NCBI GenBank assembly: GCA_016801885.1 | Contig: CM028884.1 | Span: 21,562,864-21,626,863 of the forward strand | Origin: Toxotes chatareus | Lineage: Eukaryota; Chordata; Actinopteri; Toxotidae | Direction: 5' to 3' | DNA: 64,000 nucleotides | Part shown: positions 61,528 to 64,000 of the stretch, piece after piece | Position numbering within the stretch: the stretch's first letter is position 1 | Layout of the letters: each line of letters opens with the position of its first letter | Made by a program: the position numbers and the translations under genes | Notes under the pieces: model-generated | The model's input: the letters and a program-made list of their open reading frames with translations, nothing else | Database searches by the model: none | Told to the model about the DNA's origin: nothing

Positions 61528-63335
61528 CTAGGATGGCAAGCAGAAAGTTAAGCATAATCACACATCCTCTAAAGAATGTATGATATTTTAACAGCATTTT
61601 CCCAAGTATTTACACCCATGAGCTGCAAACTTTGTATACATTACTAACCATTTTCCAACATACCATAATCCTCAACCTTCAAAAAAGCCACTGCTTTTGG
61701 TTTATGCAATATGGTAAGAAAATCCACTCACAGACACTTGTAGGCTTAAGATGAGTAGAGAATCAAAGCATATTTTGCTGTTCTGTTGACAAAACTAAAT
61801 TAAAAATCTACTCTAGCACTTAAGGTCACTTAAAACACTTGAATCCCAACATCATCTCATCTTTTTCAAGATCTCCATAGTTGTTCTCTGGGTTTGACAT
61901 TGATGACTGATGAAAAAATCTCATCCCGAAACTGAAAGCGATGGTAGGCTAGGAGGTAGGAAAACTACAAATTTGTCTAGCATACCTTAGAAAACAGTAA
62001 ATTTTCAATCAATACTTACCTCTGAACATCATTCACCAAAGTCAGAAGACTACTGGGATTGATTATGAGTTTATCAAGGAAAGAGAGCACATCGTTGAAG
62101 CGTGGGCGCTGGCTAGACTCCTTCTGCCAGCAGTGCAGCATCAGCTGGTGTAGTGTCACAGGGCAGCCCATTGGCGCTGGTAGACGGTAGCCCTCTTCAA
62201 TTGATAAAATGACCTGAGATGAACATCAGTAAACATAATGTTGAATCTAAAACAGAACAATTCCTACTCTAGTTTTTAATAGTTATTCTCTTCATAAAAG
62301 AAAGAATAAAATACAAATGTCACGTTGTGTTCACCAAGCTATAGTGGTTATGGAGTTTTAATGTGATCAGCAGCTTACATCTTGATTGGACATCTCCCAG
62401 TAGGGCCTCTCGCCATAAGACATCACTTCCCACATGACAATGCCGTAGCTCCATACATCACTAGCCGAGGAAAACTTTCCATAAGCAATAGCCTCTGGTG
62501 CTGTCCAGCGTATTGGAATCTTTCCTCCCTGACAAAGAGTCAGGATTGAAAGATTGTTAAGGAGATATTCAGAATTCACCAACATCTACTCTACATCAAC
62601 ATCAACTCTAAGTTTGTTACTGTTACCATTAGATCCACACTCACTGTAGCAGTGTAGGCTGCTTCAGTGTCATCTTCAAGGACTCTGGACATGCCAAAAT
62701 CCGACACCTTACACACCAAGTTTTCATCTACCAAGATGTTGCGAGCCGCCAGGTCTCTGTGAACGTAACCCATGTCGGAAAGGTAGGTCATGCCTACTGC
62801 AATGCCACGCAGCATGCCAACCAGCTGGAGCACTGTGAACTGACCATCACGCGTCTGGAGTGGTTGTGAGAAAGAGAGAGGACATATATGGTGTAAAGAA
62901 GACAATGTCCCCTTGGGAAAAAAACAGTACGAGCATGTAATCTTGTTACCCGGAGAAAAGTGTCAAGAGCTCCATTTTCCATGTACTCCACCACTATCAT
63001 GACTGGTCTGCCTGAGGAAAAGGTAAAAGACATGATGTGAGTGATGAACCGAGAAAAGAGACAGAAGTAAAGAAATTCATGAAATAAGATGGATGCTAAT
63101 GAAAACATGCAAACGCACACATACATTTACAGAAATACAAAGAGCTTACTGTTAGTGACTACTCCCTCCAGCCTGATGATGTTGGGGTTGTTGAATTGTC
63201 CCATGATTGAAGCCTCACGTAAAAAATCTCGCCTCTGCTGTTCCATATAGCCACCTTTTAGTGTCTTTATTGCCACAGCAATGCTCATCCTTCCAGGTAT
63301 ACGCAGACGACCACTGCAGACTTCTCCAAATTCAC
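60781..63335 (-). CDS. epha6: EphA receptor tyrosine kinase, kinase and SAM exons (EphA6 by context)
   Basis: Eph receptors bind ephrins on neighbouring cells and guide axons. Only the 3' part is in the window. Exons: 63150-63335, 62950-63011, 62645-62854, 62379-62528, 62020-62213, 61378-61527, 60781-60895. Phases join to give 354 residues. The first exon starts within the glycine loop (GEFGEV), so the ectodomain, the membrane segment and the juxtamembrane region lie beyond the right edge. It ends GFQV, a PDZ-binding type C-terminus close to the GFHV of human EPHA6. Exon sizes 186, 62, 210, 150 and 194 follow the standard Eph kinase pattern as I know it. The assignment to EphA6 rather than EphA3/5/7 rests on adjacency and orientation to arl6, plus the tail. 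In the strand switch the fish gene reads VVTNSRPVMI without the extra insert of one long human EPHA6 isoform. Confidence 0.88.
62020..63335 (-). CDS. epha6: epha6 tyrosine-kinase domain exons
   Basis: Five exons encode nearly all of the kinase. Present are VAIKTLKGG with the ATP-binding Lys, the helix FLREASIMGQF with its Glu, the hinge region IVVEYMENGALDTFLR, the catalytic loop YVHRDLAARN, the Mg loop SDFGMSR, the activation-loop tyrosine in AAYTATGGKIPIRWTAPEA, and DVWSYGIVMWEVMSYGERPY. All catalytic residues are intact, so the kinase should be active. DFG is followed by Met where most EphA receptors have Leu. The first part of the glycine loop is on an exon outside the window. Confidence 0.92.
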
Positions 63336-64000
63336 CTGCGAAAACACAGTGCAACACACACTTGCATGAATTCTTGCATATCATAAAACTTCTTTAAAGA
63401 GGTGTTAGACATTCTATAACAACATGAAAATATAGATGATAAAATTTGGCACTATTTGAGTCTCACAGAAAGATTCAGTTCTGTATTTTATTACTCAGCA
63501 CTCATTGCTTTTTTAAAATTTTTAAAACAGGAAGTGCTTTCAAGAAAAACATCAGGTGAAATAGACATTGTAAGTTAGACAATTCTCAAAATGTGACTTT
63601 CAAACAAAACTGGATCTGGATGACATTGCAGTGTCCTGTACTCGCCCTGTTGTTTTGAAAAAAAGGTTGTTGCACACTGCCTCCACCAGATGGAGCTCAT
63701 GTTACAAAAACCAGACAAGTGAGAGGCACTTTCATCATTTCTCATGGGCTTAATGGCAGACACAACCTGTTCAATTAATGAACCATAAAACATTGTTATC
63801 CATAGTCAGCAGCAGTGGCTCTGCTCCTCTAAGGTACAATATAATAAACTACTTTACAATCAGCTTGTTAAAAGGTAATAACTTACAAGTAGAACTTTTG
63901 GGGGTTTAACATTTCTGAAAAGGTAAAATTGTTACTCAATATAAAATGTGATCATTTCTCTGTCAGTGCGAGTCAGTCATCACTGGGACATTTTTAGAAA
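63336..64000 (-). other. epha6: epha6 intron running off the window
   Basis: The exon upstream of the kinase glycine loop, expected to carry a juxtamembrane tyrosine segment, is not visible here. The stretch is AT-rich with no exon-like signal. A 72-codon open frame at 63575-63793 on the minus strand lacks support. Confidence 0.6.

Noticed and set aside
1..64000. tRNA, rRNA, CRISPR or bacterial-type operons
   Set aside because: None seen on a manual read; the sequence is spliced vertebrate DNA. Short tRNA-like folds could be missed without a covariance search.

Overview
The window is vertebrate nuclear DNA, almost certainly from a teleost fish and probably a percomorph. Genes are split into short exons with GT-AG introns. 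Intergenic DNA is AT-rich and full of CA/TG, AG and AT microsatellites. Several repeat families that I recognise as common in teleosts are present. No plasmid, phage, operon or CRISPR structure is visible. Exon boundaries below were read by hand from splice sites, checked for reading-phase continuity, and compared with family sequences as I remember them.

Layout: (1) 375-21900, plus strand: the 3' 28 coding exons of lmo7 (half a CH domain, a long disordered middle, a PDZ domain, a basic/acidic coiled region and a C-terminal LIM domain), ending with polyA signals near 22.47 kb. The 5' end lies left of the window. (2) 22.5-31.7 kb: intergenic, with teleost repeats and a rearranged patch of Ty3/gypsy gag and RT scraps at 24.97-25.65 kb. 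(3) 32494-33270, minus strand: intronless kctd12, convergent with lmo7. (4) 33.3-44.7 kb: intergenic, with repeats, a possible conserved noncoding block and two unassigned exon-like stretches. (5) 44784-49440, minus strand: slc5a7, eight coding exons, complete (596 aa). (6) 50.5-54.6 kb: intergenic, with a long AT microsatellite. (7) 54634-58024, minus strand: arl6/bbs3, seven coding exons, complete (185 aa), with a noncoding first exon near 59.1-59.3 kb. (8) 60781-63335, minus strand: the 3' seven coding exons of an EphA receptor, taken as epha6. Its 5' part lies right of the window.

The genes do not form one pathway. LMO7 is an actin/junction scaffold. KCTD12 is an auxiliary subunit of GABA-B receptors. 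SLC5A7 is the neuronal high-affinity choline transporter. ARL6 is the small GTPase that recruits the BBSome to ciliary membranes. EphA6 is an axon-guidance receptor tyrosine kinase. The order preserves two vertebrate neighbourhoods: LMO7-KCTD12, convergent and on human chromosome 13, and EPHA6-ARL6, same strand and on human chromosome 3. In this fish they are joined through slc5a7, which is on human chromosome 2.

I found no new multi-gene system. The items most worth a second look are the retroelement/duplication mosaic at 25 kb, a GC-AG intron in lmo7, a 26-bp terminal coding exon in arl6, several perfect hairpins, and a few exon-like stretches that match nothing I recognise.
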